This document shows positions 53,934 through 62,836 of a stretch of DNA of 64,000 bases, piece by piece. The notes beneath the pieces are model-generated. The model had not been told where the DNA came from, searched no databases, and saw only the letters and a list, made by a program, of their open reading frames with translations. The translations under genes and the position numbers were made by a program. The stretch spans positions 1 to 64,000 of the forward strand of contig JYJJ01000003.1 in assembly GCA_003263775.1 (NCBI GenBank), written 5' to 3'. The DNA comes from Vibrio maritimus. GTDB lineage: Bacteria > Pseudomonadota > Gammaproteobacteria > Enterobacterales > Vibrionaceae. Position 1 is the stretch's first letter. Each line of letters opens with the position of its first letter.

Positions 53934-55010
53934 ATGTTAACTAAAAACCGACTTGAGCAAGGGACTGAAGCATGGCATCAGTGGCGTGACGGAGGGGTTG
54001 GCGCATCAGACGTCATCACCATTATGGACTTAAATCCATATAAGACACGTTGGGAACTGTGGGCAGAGAAGTTAGGTATCAAATCACCTGATGATCAGTC
54101 ACGCAATCCAAATGTTAAACGTGGTGTTCGACTGGAGCCTCCGGTTAGAAGCGCTATGGAAACAAAGCTTGGTGTGAAGATCGATGTTTTCTGTGGTAAC
54201 GATGATTTGAAAACATGGAGAAAAGTTAGCTTTGATGGTGTTACTTGTGATGAAAACTCAGCGCCTGTTGAAATAAAGTGTCCTGGTGACTCTTTTTTTC
54301 AGGAGCTTGATGAGCAAGGTCTGAAAAGTGATTTGGTGCAGTTTTACAAGTATCAGTTGCAATATCAGATAGCGATGCTTGGTGCCAAATTTGGGTATCT
54401 TGTTTTCTACTTTGAAGAAAGAAATCAACTACGAGTATTTCGTTTGAACCGTGATGACTCACTGATTCAAGAAATATTCGAAGCAGTCGATGATTTCTTC
54501 CACGAACACCTAAAAGTTGCCAAACCGCCAAAGAAAGATCCAAGTAGAGATTACTATGATCCGACAGAGGAGGAGTTGCTTGAGTGGGATGAGTTGACCC
54601 TCAACTTTATCGCTGTTTCACAAGAAGTCGCTGCTTTAAAAGAAAAACTTAAAGAAGCGGAAGCTGACAAATCAGATGTTACCAACAAGCTTATGGGGTT
54701 AGCTCATGGGTTCAAGACTCTGAATTTGCACGGTATTAGAATCGCAACCACCAAAGGACGACAAACATTGAACTTGACTCAATACCTTGAGGACAATGAC
54801 ATTGTTTTAACCGATGATGAGCGTGAAAAATACACTTCTTACGGCAAGCCGAGTTATAGGGTTAGTGCTATCCGAAATCGAAATGACCTGGATAATATTG
54901 ATGACAATATCGTCCGAGCTCAACGAGAAAAAGCGTTGGAGATTTTATTTGGAAATCGCGTGGCAAATGAAGATGCACTGCACGATGAAGATAATCTCTA
55001 TTATCAATAA
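53934..55010 (+). CDS. exo: Exo, lambda-type/YqaJ exonuclease
   Basis: The 358-residue protein starts EQGTEAWHQWRDGGVGASDV, the YqaJ signature, and has the catalytic D-then-ExK set in VSFDGVT and APVEIKCPGD, followed by YKYQLQYQIAMLG. It degrades the 5' strand of dsDNA ends to feed Bet. It is 9 bp after the zinc-ribbon gene in the same operon. The C-terminal 150 residues include a coiled segment (ALKEKLKEAEADKSD). Confidence 0.92.
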   Translation: MLTKNRLEQGTEAWHQWRDGGVGASDVITIMDLNPYKTRWELWAEKLGIKSPDDQSRNPNVKRGVRLEPPVRSAMETKLGVKIDVFCGNDDLKTWRKVSFDGVTCDENSAPVEIKCPGDSFFQELDEQGLKSDLVQFYKYQLQYQIAMLGAKFGYLVFYFEERNQLRVFRLNRDDSLIQEIFEAVDDFFHEHLKVAKPPKKDPSRDYYDPTEEELLEWDELTLNFIAVSQEVAALKEKLKEAEADKSDVTNKLMGLAHGFKTLNLHGIRIATTKGRQTLNLTQYLEDNDIVLTDDEREKYTSYGKPSYRVSAIRNRNDLDNIDDNIVRAQREKALEILFGNRVANEDALHDEDNLYYQ

Positions 55011-55044
55011 ACAAACCCGCAAGGGTGAAAATTGGAGAAAAAAT

Positions 55045-55128
55045 ATGGAGAGTAATATCCATGTGTTGTGGCTTTGTATAAACACAGTTCTATTGAGCTT
55101 TGCTTATCTGAGTTATAAACTGGGTTAA
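55045..55128 (+). CDS. 27-residue membrane micropeptide
   Basis: ATG 55045 follows the stem ACCCGCAAGGGT and TTGGAGAAAAA, the regulon start signature. It encodes MESNIHVLWLCINTVLLSFA and a short end, one membrane helix. The strong ribosome site and operon position after exo support it as a real gene despite its size. Confidence 0.55.
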   Translation: MESNIHVLWLCINTVLLSFAYLSYKLG

Positions 55129-55239
55129 TAGATTAGGTGCCATTCTTCGGCACCTAATAACCTAAGAACGTCAAAGCAGATGTGGAAGTCTTGCTTAGCC
55201 ATATCTACCCGCTATCTCAGCCAATTACACAAACGAGAG

Positions 55240-55379
55240 TCTTCAAACCTAAACGATACCCTTTAGGTGTGAAGATTTTGCGCATCTGTGCAAAATGCTA
55301 CTGCCGATAATGTAGCGCCGCTATAGAGTGGTTCGGTATTTTTACTCAGTCCGAAAGGGCAAACAATTGGAGATAAGTT
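55240..55379 (+). promoter_or_regulatory. Pseudoknot leader RNA, copy 9
   Basis: TCTTCAAACCTA pairs with TAGGTGTGAAGA, then TTTTGCGC/GTGCAAAA. GCTAC/GTAGC (55297-55315) has a loop with GCCGA, CCGCT/AGTGG follows, and TTCGGT (55332-55337) pairs with the loop by one G-U. TCCGAAAGGG and TTGGAGATAA precede ATG 55380. Confidence 0.77.
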
Positions 55380-55526
55380 ATGGAACTACAAGAGTTAGAC
55401 CTAAACCATGTGACCGATACTCAAGAACCAGAGATGGAAGCTTGGTTAAACAGTGAAGATTACTCTGGACAAGATGATTACTTCATCAATCCACAGTTGT
55501 CCCAACCGGTTCAACAGATCTACTAG
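55380..55526 (+). CDS. Small acidic protein in leader unit
   Basis: This 48-residue acidic protein (MELQELDLNHVTDTQEPEME) lies directly behind leader copy 9. Its start resembles that of the next gene (MELVQLDLNLG), suggesting duplication of the first residues or a shared N-terminal signal. Function unknown. Confidence 0.58.
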   Translation: MELQELDLNHVTDTQEPEMEAWLNSEDYSGQDDYFINPQLSQPVQQIY

Positions 55527-55554
55527 CTCGAAAGGGCATTAAAAGGAGAAAACT

Positions 55555-56100
55555 ATGGAGCTAGTACAACTAGACCTCAACCTTGGGCTCATCTATGAAC
55601 CTAACAAAGCACCGGCTAAAGCAAGAAAACGGCACGTTCGCATCAAAACGGCGCAGATTGTGTCAGAAATGATGATTTGGTTGTTTCCAGAAGACTACCC
55701 TGATCAGTTCATTGAACGGTTTTTAGCAGCCGAAAGCTTTATCTGGACGAAGCGAGATGTATCATCAATCAAGATCAAGATGGTGGACCATGTCTATAGC
55801 ATTATGCAAAGGACAAACTCATCAATAACGGCCATAGACGAATGTCTTCAATGGACGTTCACTGATGAAGTTGACTCGGATTTTAGTCTTGTTGAATGTG
55901 CAAAAGAGATAGGTGTGCGTCCTGCTACGTTGCGAAAAAGCCTAGTGAGTCGATTGGCGGCGACGTTACGTGAGTTGAAACGAAAGCCCAAAAAACAGGT
56001 TGAACGTATAGATTACTTACAAAGATGCCTGACGCGATGCAGGGAGTTATTAGACGTGGAAAACGTTGAACTAACTTCTGCTGAGCGGGCGGCAGCATAA
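55555..56100 (+). CDS. Hypothetical HTH-like protein
   Basis: The 181-residue protein has a C-terminal region LVECAKEIGVRPATLRKSLV (about 117-136) that reads as a helix-turn-helix of sigma-factor or transcriptional-regulator type. GCTCGAAAGGGC and AAGGAGAAA lie upstream. As a possible DNA-binding protein in the leader regulon it is a candidate regulator. A terminator follows. Confidence 0.62.
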   Translation: MELVQLDLNLGLIYEPNKAPAKARKRHVRIKTAQIVSEMMIWLFPEDYPDQFIERFLAAESFIWTKRDVSSIKIKMVDHVYSIMQRTNSSITAIDECLQWTFTDEVDSDFSLVECAKEIGVRPATLRKSLVSRLAATLRELKRKPKKQVERIDYLQRCLTRCRELLDVENVELTSAERAAA

Positions 56101-56108
56101 CCCAACAA

Positions 56109-56133
56109 AAAACCAGCTTCGGCTGGTTTTTTT
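56109..56133 (+). terminator. Intrinsic terminator
   Basis: AACCAGC-TTCG-GCTGGTT and a T run, the same stem as at 27548. Confidence 0.92.
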
Positions 56134-56247
56134 ATGGCCAGAACATGTTGAGGGCATTCTCCAAGCAATTTTTGCATGTACAACCGTTTCTTTTCATAAA
56201 ATCCACGTATTCTAGCTATATGAACAGAGAGTAGGGTAATCACAAAC

Positions 56248-56763
56248 ATGTTTGGATTCTTAACAAACGGAAACCGCATCTGGCTAACACAAATCATTAG
56301 CTTGAGGGAAATTGAAGTGATTTTAGGGAACGGTGGCATCGTTATTGAGAACCTAGCTCAAGCGAGGGTAGCCCTAGAACTTCTTAAAGTACCGGTTATG
56401 GTTAATGGTCGTTGGTACGAGAAATGGCAAGTATTGAGTCGGGTATTTGTTCGTGATGAGTTTTATGCGATCTTGTTTGACGACAAGATTGCATTCAACA
56501 AAGAACTGGAAAACTACGCGAGAAATCGTATCTGGTTTTCACTCGAGCAGGAGCTTCTAGATAACAATAGCATCGATGACCTGACATTCTATGAGTTAGG
56601 AGAAGAAGCATATGCGCTTAGAAATTTGGAACTGCTGACACTGACACCAAAAAAATACGTTTTGAGAGCCAAATCTGGAAAAAGAAACGTACTTATCGCT
56701 TCTAAAGACTTATCAAGAAACGATGCAAAATTACTAGCAAAAGTACGACAAGTGCAGCATTGA
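56248..56763 (+). CDS. Hypothetical protein
   Basis: This 171-residue soluble protein has a front part with VILGNGGIVIENLAQARVAL and a basic end. No family is recognised. It starts at ATG 56248 after AGGGTAATCACAAAC. Confidence 0.6.
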   Translation: MFGFLTNGNRIWLTQIISLREIEVILGNGGIVIENLAQARVALELLKVPVMVNGRWYEKWQVLSRVFVRDEFYAILFDDKIAFNKELENYARNRIWFSLEQELLDNNSIDDLTFYELGEEAYALRNLELLTLTPKKYVLRAKSGKRNVLIASKDLSRNDAKLLAKVRQVQH

Positions 56764-56772
56764 GGGCATCAA

Positions 56773-56840
56773 TTATCTACCGACATTCCGCATCTTTATC
56801 TTTAGTAGTAATAAAGCTGATCATCAAGGAATGCGGTAGG
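56773..56840. repeat. Long imperfect hairpin with one bulged base
   Basis: CTACCG-A-CATTCC pairs with GGAATG-CGGTAG across about 38 bases, perfect except for a single unpaired A. It lies between an unknown gene and the solitary array-2 unit copy. A bulge in a long stem recalls folded recombination sites, but no conserved attC ends are present. Confidence 0.4.
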
Positions 56841-56986
56841 TATGGAAATCAAATTCAAGTCTCACCTCAACCACAATATTTTACCTCTGAGTACCAACAT
56901 ATCTAACCTTCCTTCAAGTGCCGTTCGGACACAAACATACAATTTGACGCTGTTGGAAATTGGGCTGCTTGACGCCGACCAGCAAA

Positions 56987-57118
56987 TAGGAAACGTGAAT
57001 GCTTGAACTCTTGATTAATGGTGAAATGCGAGTGAGTACAGCATTCAAATTGATTGCTCAAAACTGGTACTTACACCATGTAGGAAGCTGGCACCTGTTA
57101 TCTGCCCAACGACATTGA
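56987..57118 (+). repeat. Solitary copy of the front of an array 2 unit
   Basis: Bases 56997-57074 match 41469-41546 at 75 of 78 positions. TAGGAAAC (56987-56994) stands just before it and TAGGAAGCTGG (57081-57091) just after the homology ends. It encodes only 39 residues, the first 26 homologous to the array 2 protein. It is 8 kb beyond the end of array 2, so a unit, or part of one, appears to have moved on its own. Confidence 0.7.
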
Positions 57119-57127
57119 GGACCGAGC

Positions 57128-59309
57128 ATGAGGCTTTACATTTGTGAGAAACCAGAAGTAGCAAAACATCTGGCTGCGGTAATTGAACCCTCAAATACAC
57201 CAAAACATGGCTACATTGATTGTGGCAGTGGGCAGATTGTCACGTGGTGTGTTGGGCACTTGCTATCACTCAAAGATCCAGAAGACTTCACTCCAGAACT
57301 CAAACAATGGCGACTTGAAGATTTACCAATGCGTTGGCAGGTGGGGTATAAACCGAACCCTAAGACGAAGGCGCAGCTTAATGTAGTGTTGAAACTACTC
57401 CGGTCTGCGAGTCAGGTTTTCTCGGCGACCGATATCGATGCTGCAGGCCAAGCTATTGCAGACGAGTTGTTTGAGTACGCAGGTTACCCATCGGACAGTG
57501 TATCTCGGATACTGATCAACGATAACAATCCAAAAAAAAATTGCAAAAGCTCTCCAACCCGATCGTGTTCGACCAAATAGTGAGTTTAGAGGATTGTATT
57601 TAGAGGAAAAGTCTCGGGCCATTGCTGATCAGAAACTCGGATATAACCTAACGCGTTTACTCACTTGTCAGGCTGCAATACAAGGGTTTAAGAGGACATT
57701 AAACGTAGGTAGGGTGCAAAGCGCAATACTTGGCCTTGTAGTTCGTCGAATAAGAAGCATTGATGCTCACAAAAAGCATACTTATTACCTCGTTCGAGCG
57801 GAGGTCGAAACCGCTGGTGGAGTGGTTGAGGCTCAGTATATGCTTCCTGAAGAGAACATGCTCACATTGGACGACAACGGGCGAATGACTAGTGAAATTC
57901 AGGTTGAATCACTGGTCAATTCGCTCTCTGGCAGTCAAGCTGAGCTAATTGAACTGGATTCAAAAAGGACGTCAGATTCGGCTCCACTACCATACGACTT
58001 ACTCAGCTTACAAAGAGAATGTAGTAGGCTGTATGGCATGAAACCCTCGGACGTATTGGAGTACACCCAACGGCTTCGCGAGGCACCGTACTACGCCATA
58101 ACTTACAACCGGTCAGATTGTCGGTACTGCCCAGATGAGGCGTTCGAGGAAGCGCCGGAAGTCCTTGCAGCGTTAGGTGAACTAGAACTGTTTGGTCCAC
58201 TGGTGGAGAGGACATCGTTGACCAACAAAAGCCGCTGCTTTAACAGCAAAAAAACGGGAGCTCACGGAGCGATTATCCCGACTGGCAGTACCGCTGGCTT
58301 TGACGGAATGCCCGATGAGTTATTTGCCGTATTCATACTAATCGTGCGGCACTACATTATTCAGTTTATGGATAAGCGTGAACGCGTTGTGACGACAATG
58401 AAATTTGGAGTCAAGAACAAAGAGGAAGTTAACCAGTATTTTAAATCTCGCGTTCAGAGAGTTGAAGTGCCGGGCTGGGCATCAGTCTTTCAGAATGACA
58501 CCCAATCGTCAGATGTAGAACTAGAAGACATTGGAGTCTTCGATGAATCACAAGTGTCTACTGGACATAATGCCAATTGCAACGTGCGCTATACCTCACT
58601 CGAGACGAAGCCACTGGCACCATATTCCATGACGACGCTACTCTCAGATTTGAAGTCCACCGCGAAATATGTCGAGGATGAAAAGCTTAAGGAATGGCTC
58701 TTAGAAAAAGATAGCAATAATGAGGGGGAATATGGCGGTATAGGAACCGCAGCCACGCGTAGCACGATTCTAGAAAACCTGTTCAAAAATGGGTTCTTGG
58801 AGGAGAGAACGAAGGGCAAGGTTGTTCGTATCTACCCAACCGATGAGGGAAACCTTCTTTATGACCTACTGCCTGAATCTATCACCAGCCCGAACACAAC
58901 CGCTCTCTGGTCTCACTGCTTTAAAATGGTAAGTTCAGGGGATATGACTGTAGAGCAGTTTATGTCTGATATTGATGGCTTCATTGCGGCAGAATGTGAA
59001 CGAGTAAAGAGAGAAGGACTAAAAATCCCGCAACAACTATTGACCAAGTCAGAAGTTATAGAAGAGCGCTGTCCGAAATGCGGAGTTGGAAAGGCAAGAC
59101 GATATGCAGGTAAGAAAGGAAGAGGCCCAGGCTGGCGTTGTAGTGATTGCGAGACGTTTTTTGATGACGTAAGTGGACACATTTTTTATAAGACATGCCC
59201 AGAGTGTGGTTCGCAGCTGCGTATCATAAAAGGGAAAGGCCGCAAAGGAGGTTTCATTGGTTGCAGCAATTTCCCTAAATGTGGTCATAAGTCACCAATT
59301 AGCTTGTAG
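57128..59309 (+). pseudogene. topB: DNA topoisomerase III (type IA), frameshifted in an A9 run
   Basis: The N-terminal frame (57128-57580) holds the Toprim domain (LYICEKPEVAKHLAAV, ATDIDAAGQAIADEL). The second frame (57594-59309) continues LYLEEKSRAIADQKLGYNLT and the active-site region AITYNRSDCRYCPDEA, with Tyr as nucleophile. The C-terminus has two four-cysteine zinc fingers (CPKCGVG/CSDCE and CPECGSQ/CSNFPKCG). Removing one A from the A9 run at 57532-57540 restores NPKKIAKAL. About 727 residues in all. Plasmid TopB enzymes help decatenate conjugation and replication intermediates. Confidence 0.85.
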
Positions 59310-60069
59310 AGCCAATAATAACAGCGGCAATCAAAGCAATCACGAACAAAAGAATCAGCATATTGATTCTAGCGCGCCGCGCGCCAAACTTATTCATTAC
59401 GAGCATCGAGTGCTCAATAAAGTGACAGCCTGTGATCAAAATGAACAGCAAGACATACGCTGATAGAGAGTGATACTCGTTTAACGTCATGGCATAGAGA
59501 ACAAACCCACCGGCACCCACATAGACGCCCTTTATTTGTTCAGACATCACTAGAAGTACTTTTTCCATGAAAGAGCCAACAGGTAACAAGAAAGCCAAAG
59601 TAATCACCGGCATGTAAGCTAGAATCGCCCCTGCAACGGTTATTGGGTCGATATTTGCGTCTACAAACTTGGTAAAGTAAGGCGTGATGAATGTGTCCGT
59701 AGAAGCAAAAAAGAACAGCTTCAAGATTAAGAAAACGGAGACAAAGGGGAGTAAATCCTTACTGTTTTGCATGGCTTGAGCAATGATTTTGGTTTGAAGA
59801 ACTAGAAAGCCCGCTTCAAACATATAACTCTCTAGCTCGTTTCGCTCATTGAGGTTTAGGCTCCCACTAACATCCCAACCACCACGGTATCGGATATCTA
59901 GATTGCTTGAACGGGCTCTATGCTGCTCAGTATTTGAGTTCGAATCATAGGTAACCAACTCAATGCTGTTTGGTGCATCCAACTGATATTTAGTAGGCAA
60001 AGGTATATTGAGCCCTAGCGGTTCGTTGTCAACAAACCATTGAAAAGTGATTGGCGACTCTGTCGTCAT
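59299..60069 (-). CDS. Membrane protein of unknown function
   Basis: The 256-residue protein has a soluble front of about 95 residues and then four to five hydrophobic helices, ending in RRARINMLILLFVIALIAAVII. It is convergent with topB, overlapping its end by 11 bp. AAAGAGGAATAC lies upstream of ATG 60069 on the minus strand. No family is recognised. Confidence 0.62.
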   Translation of the reverse strand: MTTESPITFQWFVDNEPLGLNIPLPTKYQLDAPNSIELVTYDSNSNTEQHRARSSNLDIRYRGGWDVSGSLNLNERNELESYMFEAGFLVLQTKIIAQAMQNSKDLLPFVSVFLILKLFFFASTDTFITPYFTKFVDANIDPITVAGAILAYMPVITLAFLLPVGSFMEKVLLVMSEQIKGVYVGAGGFVLYAMTLNEYHSLSAYVLLFILITGCHFIEHSMLVMNKFGARRARINMLILLFVIALIAAVIIGSTS

Positions 60070-60446
60070 GGTAAATGTATTCCTCTTTTAAATAGATAAA
60101 ACCACGCATTAAATAGTCAACTGGCAGTTTTTTCAGCGGTTGGCAATATGAAAATGATAACAGCAACTCACTAGTTTCAAACGATAATTTCAACAAAAAA
60201 TCTTCCGTAAATATCTCTAATATCAAGCTGCTTTGTCGCCATCAAATTAATAACCCCACCGGCATCAACGAATAGGAAGCGTAGTTTTCGCTAATGACGG
60301 ATGAGTATATTCATTGAATAAAACACAGGCCGCATTGAGGGCATTAGTTGTTGCGATGTTCATCGTCTTTCTACTTAGGTACTTCAACGAATGAATATAC
60401 GCCGATGGAAACCATGCTAGGAATAACAGCAGAGGGTAGGAGACGA
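60070..60446. promoter_or_regulatory. Divergent promoter region with spaced inverted repeat
   Basis: GTATATTCATT (60305-60315) and AATGAATATAC (60390-60400) form an 11-bp inverted repeat 74 bases apart upstream of the pilus operon. No other gene is convincing in these 377 bases. The repeat could be two operator halves or close an RNA leader stem. Confidence 0.45.
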
Positions 60447-61508
60447 ATGAAACAACTAGGACTTATCTTACTGCTAAGTGGAGCTATTATTGGATGTCAA
60501 TCAACCACACCAGTAGAACCGGAGAACCACACCGAATCAAATGAGGGTAACGGCTCCCACTTCATTATGGATAAAACGGAGCAAGAAAGGTCACCGTATC
60601 CGACGATTGAGTACGCTCAGATACGTATATCTGCGGGCTCACAGACACTCACCGCCGCCAACAAACTGGCTGATGAGTTGGGTGTTGAGTTCGTAGAGTG
60701 GTCACGAGAGCTCAATCCATACCAGTTTTATCAACATAGATCTAAGCGTATAAAACTCGATTTCGCTGACCCGCAAGGCGCATTCCTGTCTCTTTTTGAT
60801 AGGAGCGGCCTCTTGCCAGTGTATGACCAAACCATTAATACCGTCACGATTTACCCATTCTCCTTAGACTCACAGGTAAATCAGCCACACATATTCACAC
60901 CGCAGTTTGACCGCTCCAAGAAACAACGCGAAGAAATTGAGCGAGCGAATGAGCAACGACTAGTTCGCCAGAAACGAGCGATTGAATATCACTATTACAA
61001 AGGTTTCACGGTTAAAGAAACTGTGGACGCCTGGGCAAAACACGCGAGCTTTAAATCTGTCGTTTGGTACTTCAACGAACCTACTTACTTGTCCTTCTTA
61101 GATAATGAAATCAAGAAGAACGATTTCACCGTTGGCCGCTCACCTTTGGATGTGATCAGTAAGTTCGTAGAGTCGGAGAAAGTACGCCAGAACCGCGACC
61201 TAATGATAACAGCCACGTTAGAGGCCCAAACGAATCGGCTAATACTCCACCCTTTCTCATCAAAAGAAATCGTCCGAAGTTTTGAGGTACGTCCGACATC
61301 GACAAAACACAACCTCATGAACATAGCGAAGTTTTACGGGTACGACCTCGATTACAGAGCTCAGGATTATCAAATCCCGACGGGTTATATCACTGTTCTT
61401 TCACAATACACCGAGAAGTCTATTGAAGAAGTCATACAGCAGTATCCACTCGAACTAGAAGTGGTTGAGTCAGCTAAAAAGATCATCGTCAGAGGAACCA
61501 AATCGTAA
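60447..61508 (+). CDS. Lipoprotein, first gene of type IV pilus operon
   Basis: ATG 60447 follows AGGGTAGGAGACG and begins the lipoprotein signal MKQLGLILLLSGAIIGCQS. The frame is open from 60348, but the signal fixes the start. The 353-residue product has repeated TcpQ/PilL-like segments, for example LTAANKLADELGVEFVEW and HNLMNIAKFYGYDLDYRAQ. Such lipoproteins assist the outer-membrane secretin of type IVb or R64-type thin pili. Its stop overlaps the next ATG. Confidence 0.65.
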   Translation: MKQLGLILLLSGAIIGCQSTTPVEPENHTESNEGNGSHFIMDKTEQERSPYPTIEYAQIRISAGSQTLTAANKLADELGVEFVEWSRELNPYQFYQHRSKRIKLDFADPQGAFLSLFDRSGLLPVYDQTINTVTIYPFSLDSQVNQPHIFTPQFDRSKKQREEIERANEQRLVRQKRAIEYHYYKGFTVKETVDAWAKHASFKSVVWYFNEPTYLSFLDNEIKKNDFTVGRSPLDVISKFVESEKVRQNRDLMITATLEAQTNRLILHPFSSKEIVRSFEVRPTSTKHNLMNIAKFYGYDLDYRAQDYQIPTGYITVLSQYTEKSIEEVIQQYPLELEVVESAKKIIVRGTKS

Positions 61509-62832
61509 TGGAAAGTCTTTATAGGAAAAGTGCAATTGCGCTTGTCATTGGTATCGTGTTGTCTGGCTGCGCAAGTAAAGAGCCAGCTCAAGAGCCTATC
61601 TCTGGCGCCATGAATCAGCCACAGCTGGATGAAGTAACGCTCGTGTCACCAGAACCTGTTATGGCGACACCTTCTAACCCGCCAAAGGTTCAGAAGCAGG
61701 AGTATAAGTTCACAGGTGTGGTACATGACAAAGGTACTGGCGAAGCAATCTGAAAACATCTTCATCCAAACAGAAACACAAAGTGAAATCTTCCTCGATG
61801 CCAACGGTAACGCGTGTCACGACTGGAATCACCATTTTTGACGAAAATGGTTACCGTTGGGAAGTCGGCAGTAGAACCAAGTCATATGTCGTGCAGAAAG
61901 GGGATACCTATGAGCACACCCTATCGAAGTGGCTGACAGAAGAAGGCTACAAGTCATTCACGAAATCGCTATCTCGTGATGAAGAAAAAGCAATGAAGCA
62001 ACGCCTGGCTGAGTCAGATGCGTTCTATACCCATTTTCCAGACGCAATAAACAGATTGATTGACCTGGCCATTGCACAAGCGAAAGCAGATCCACGACAA
62101 GCTTATGAAGGGGGGCTCAGTAAAGAAGGGCGTGAGACACTCAGTTTTGCACTGCAGTTAGATAATCTAAACAAAACGGCCAACCTCGAAACTGCAACCT
62201 CTGCAATCATTATTAAGACTAAGTCGAGCCCCACTGAGCCCGTTGCTGAGAAAACCAACTATTACTCCCTTTACAAAGGGGAGACATACGTAGACGCGCT
62301 TCAGAGATGGCTGGGCGATAGAGGTTACGTGAAGTTTGGTATGTTGCTAGATGCCCCAGAAAGAAAAGTCATTGAGCAGGCTGTCCCTGCAAGCGATTCC
62401 TATTATCAAACCCTTTCTGTTGCCGCAACGCAACTGCTAGACCAAGCAATTTCACAAGCACGTAGTGACGACCGCGATGAGCGAGAACGATGGCTATCTG
62501 ATGATGAAAAGAACGAGATCAGGCTTTACTTCTCATTTGATGGTTTGAAGAAAGAAGCAATCCTAACCTCTTCGCATCAACCAACCGTGATGTTTACTGT
62601 TGCGAAAGGGTCACTTAGAGACAACTTTCTTCGACTTGCTGCGACGTATGGATGGAATGCCGATGAATCCCATTACATAAGCAAGAACTATAAAGTTTCT
62701 TTCTCATATCCAATTGTTACAGAGAAAGGAAACATTAAACAAGCACTGGCTGAACTCCTAGCTGACTTCCCCAATTTGAGGGGCGGTGTCGTGCCATCAA
62801 CGCGTTCAGTTTTCGTTCAAACGGAGAAATGA
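61508..62832 (+). pseudogene. PilL/TcpQ-like lipoprotein, frameshifted
   Basis: The first frame (61508-61753) has the signal ending LSGCASK and stops after KGTGEAI. The second, open from about 61750, runs KTSSSKQKHKV then TFGYRW-like text to 62832. It contains two related TcpQ-linker units (YVVQKGDTYEHTLSKWL and YSLYKGETYVDALQRWL) and a TcpQ-type C-terminus FTVAKGSLRDNFLRLAATYG. A missing G near 61751 would join them. R64 PilL has the same kind of C-terminal domain and lies before the secretin gene. Confidence 0.68.
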
Positions 62833-62836
62833 AAAA

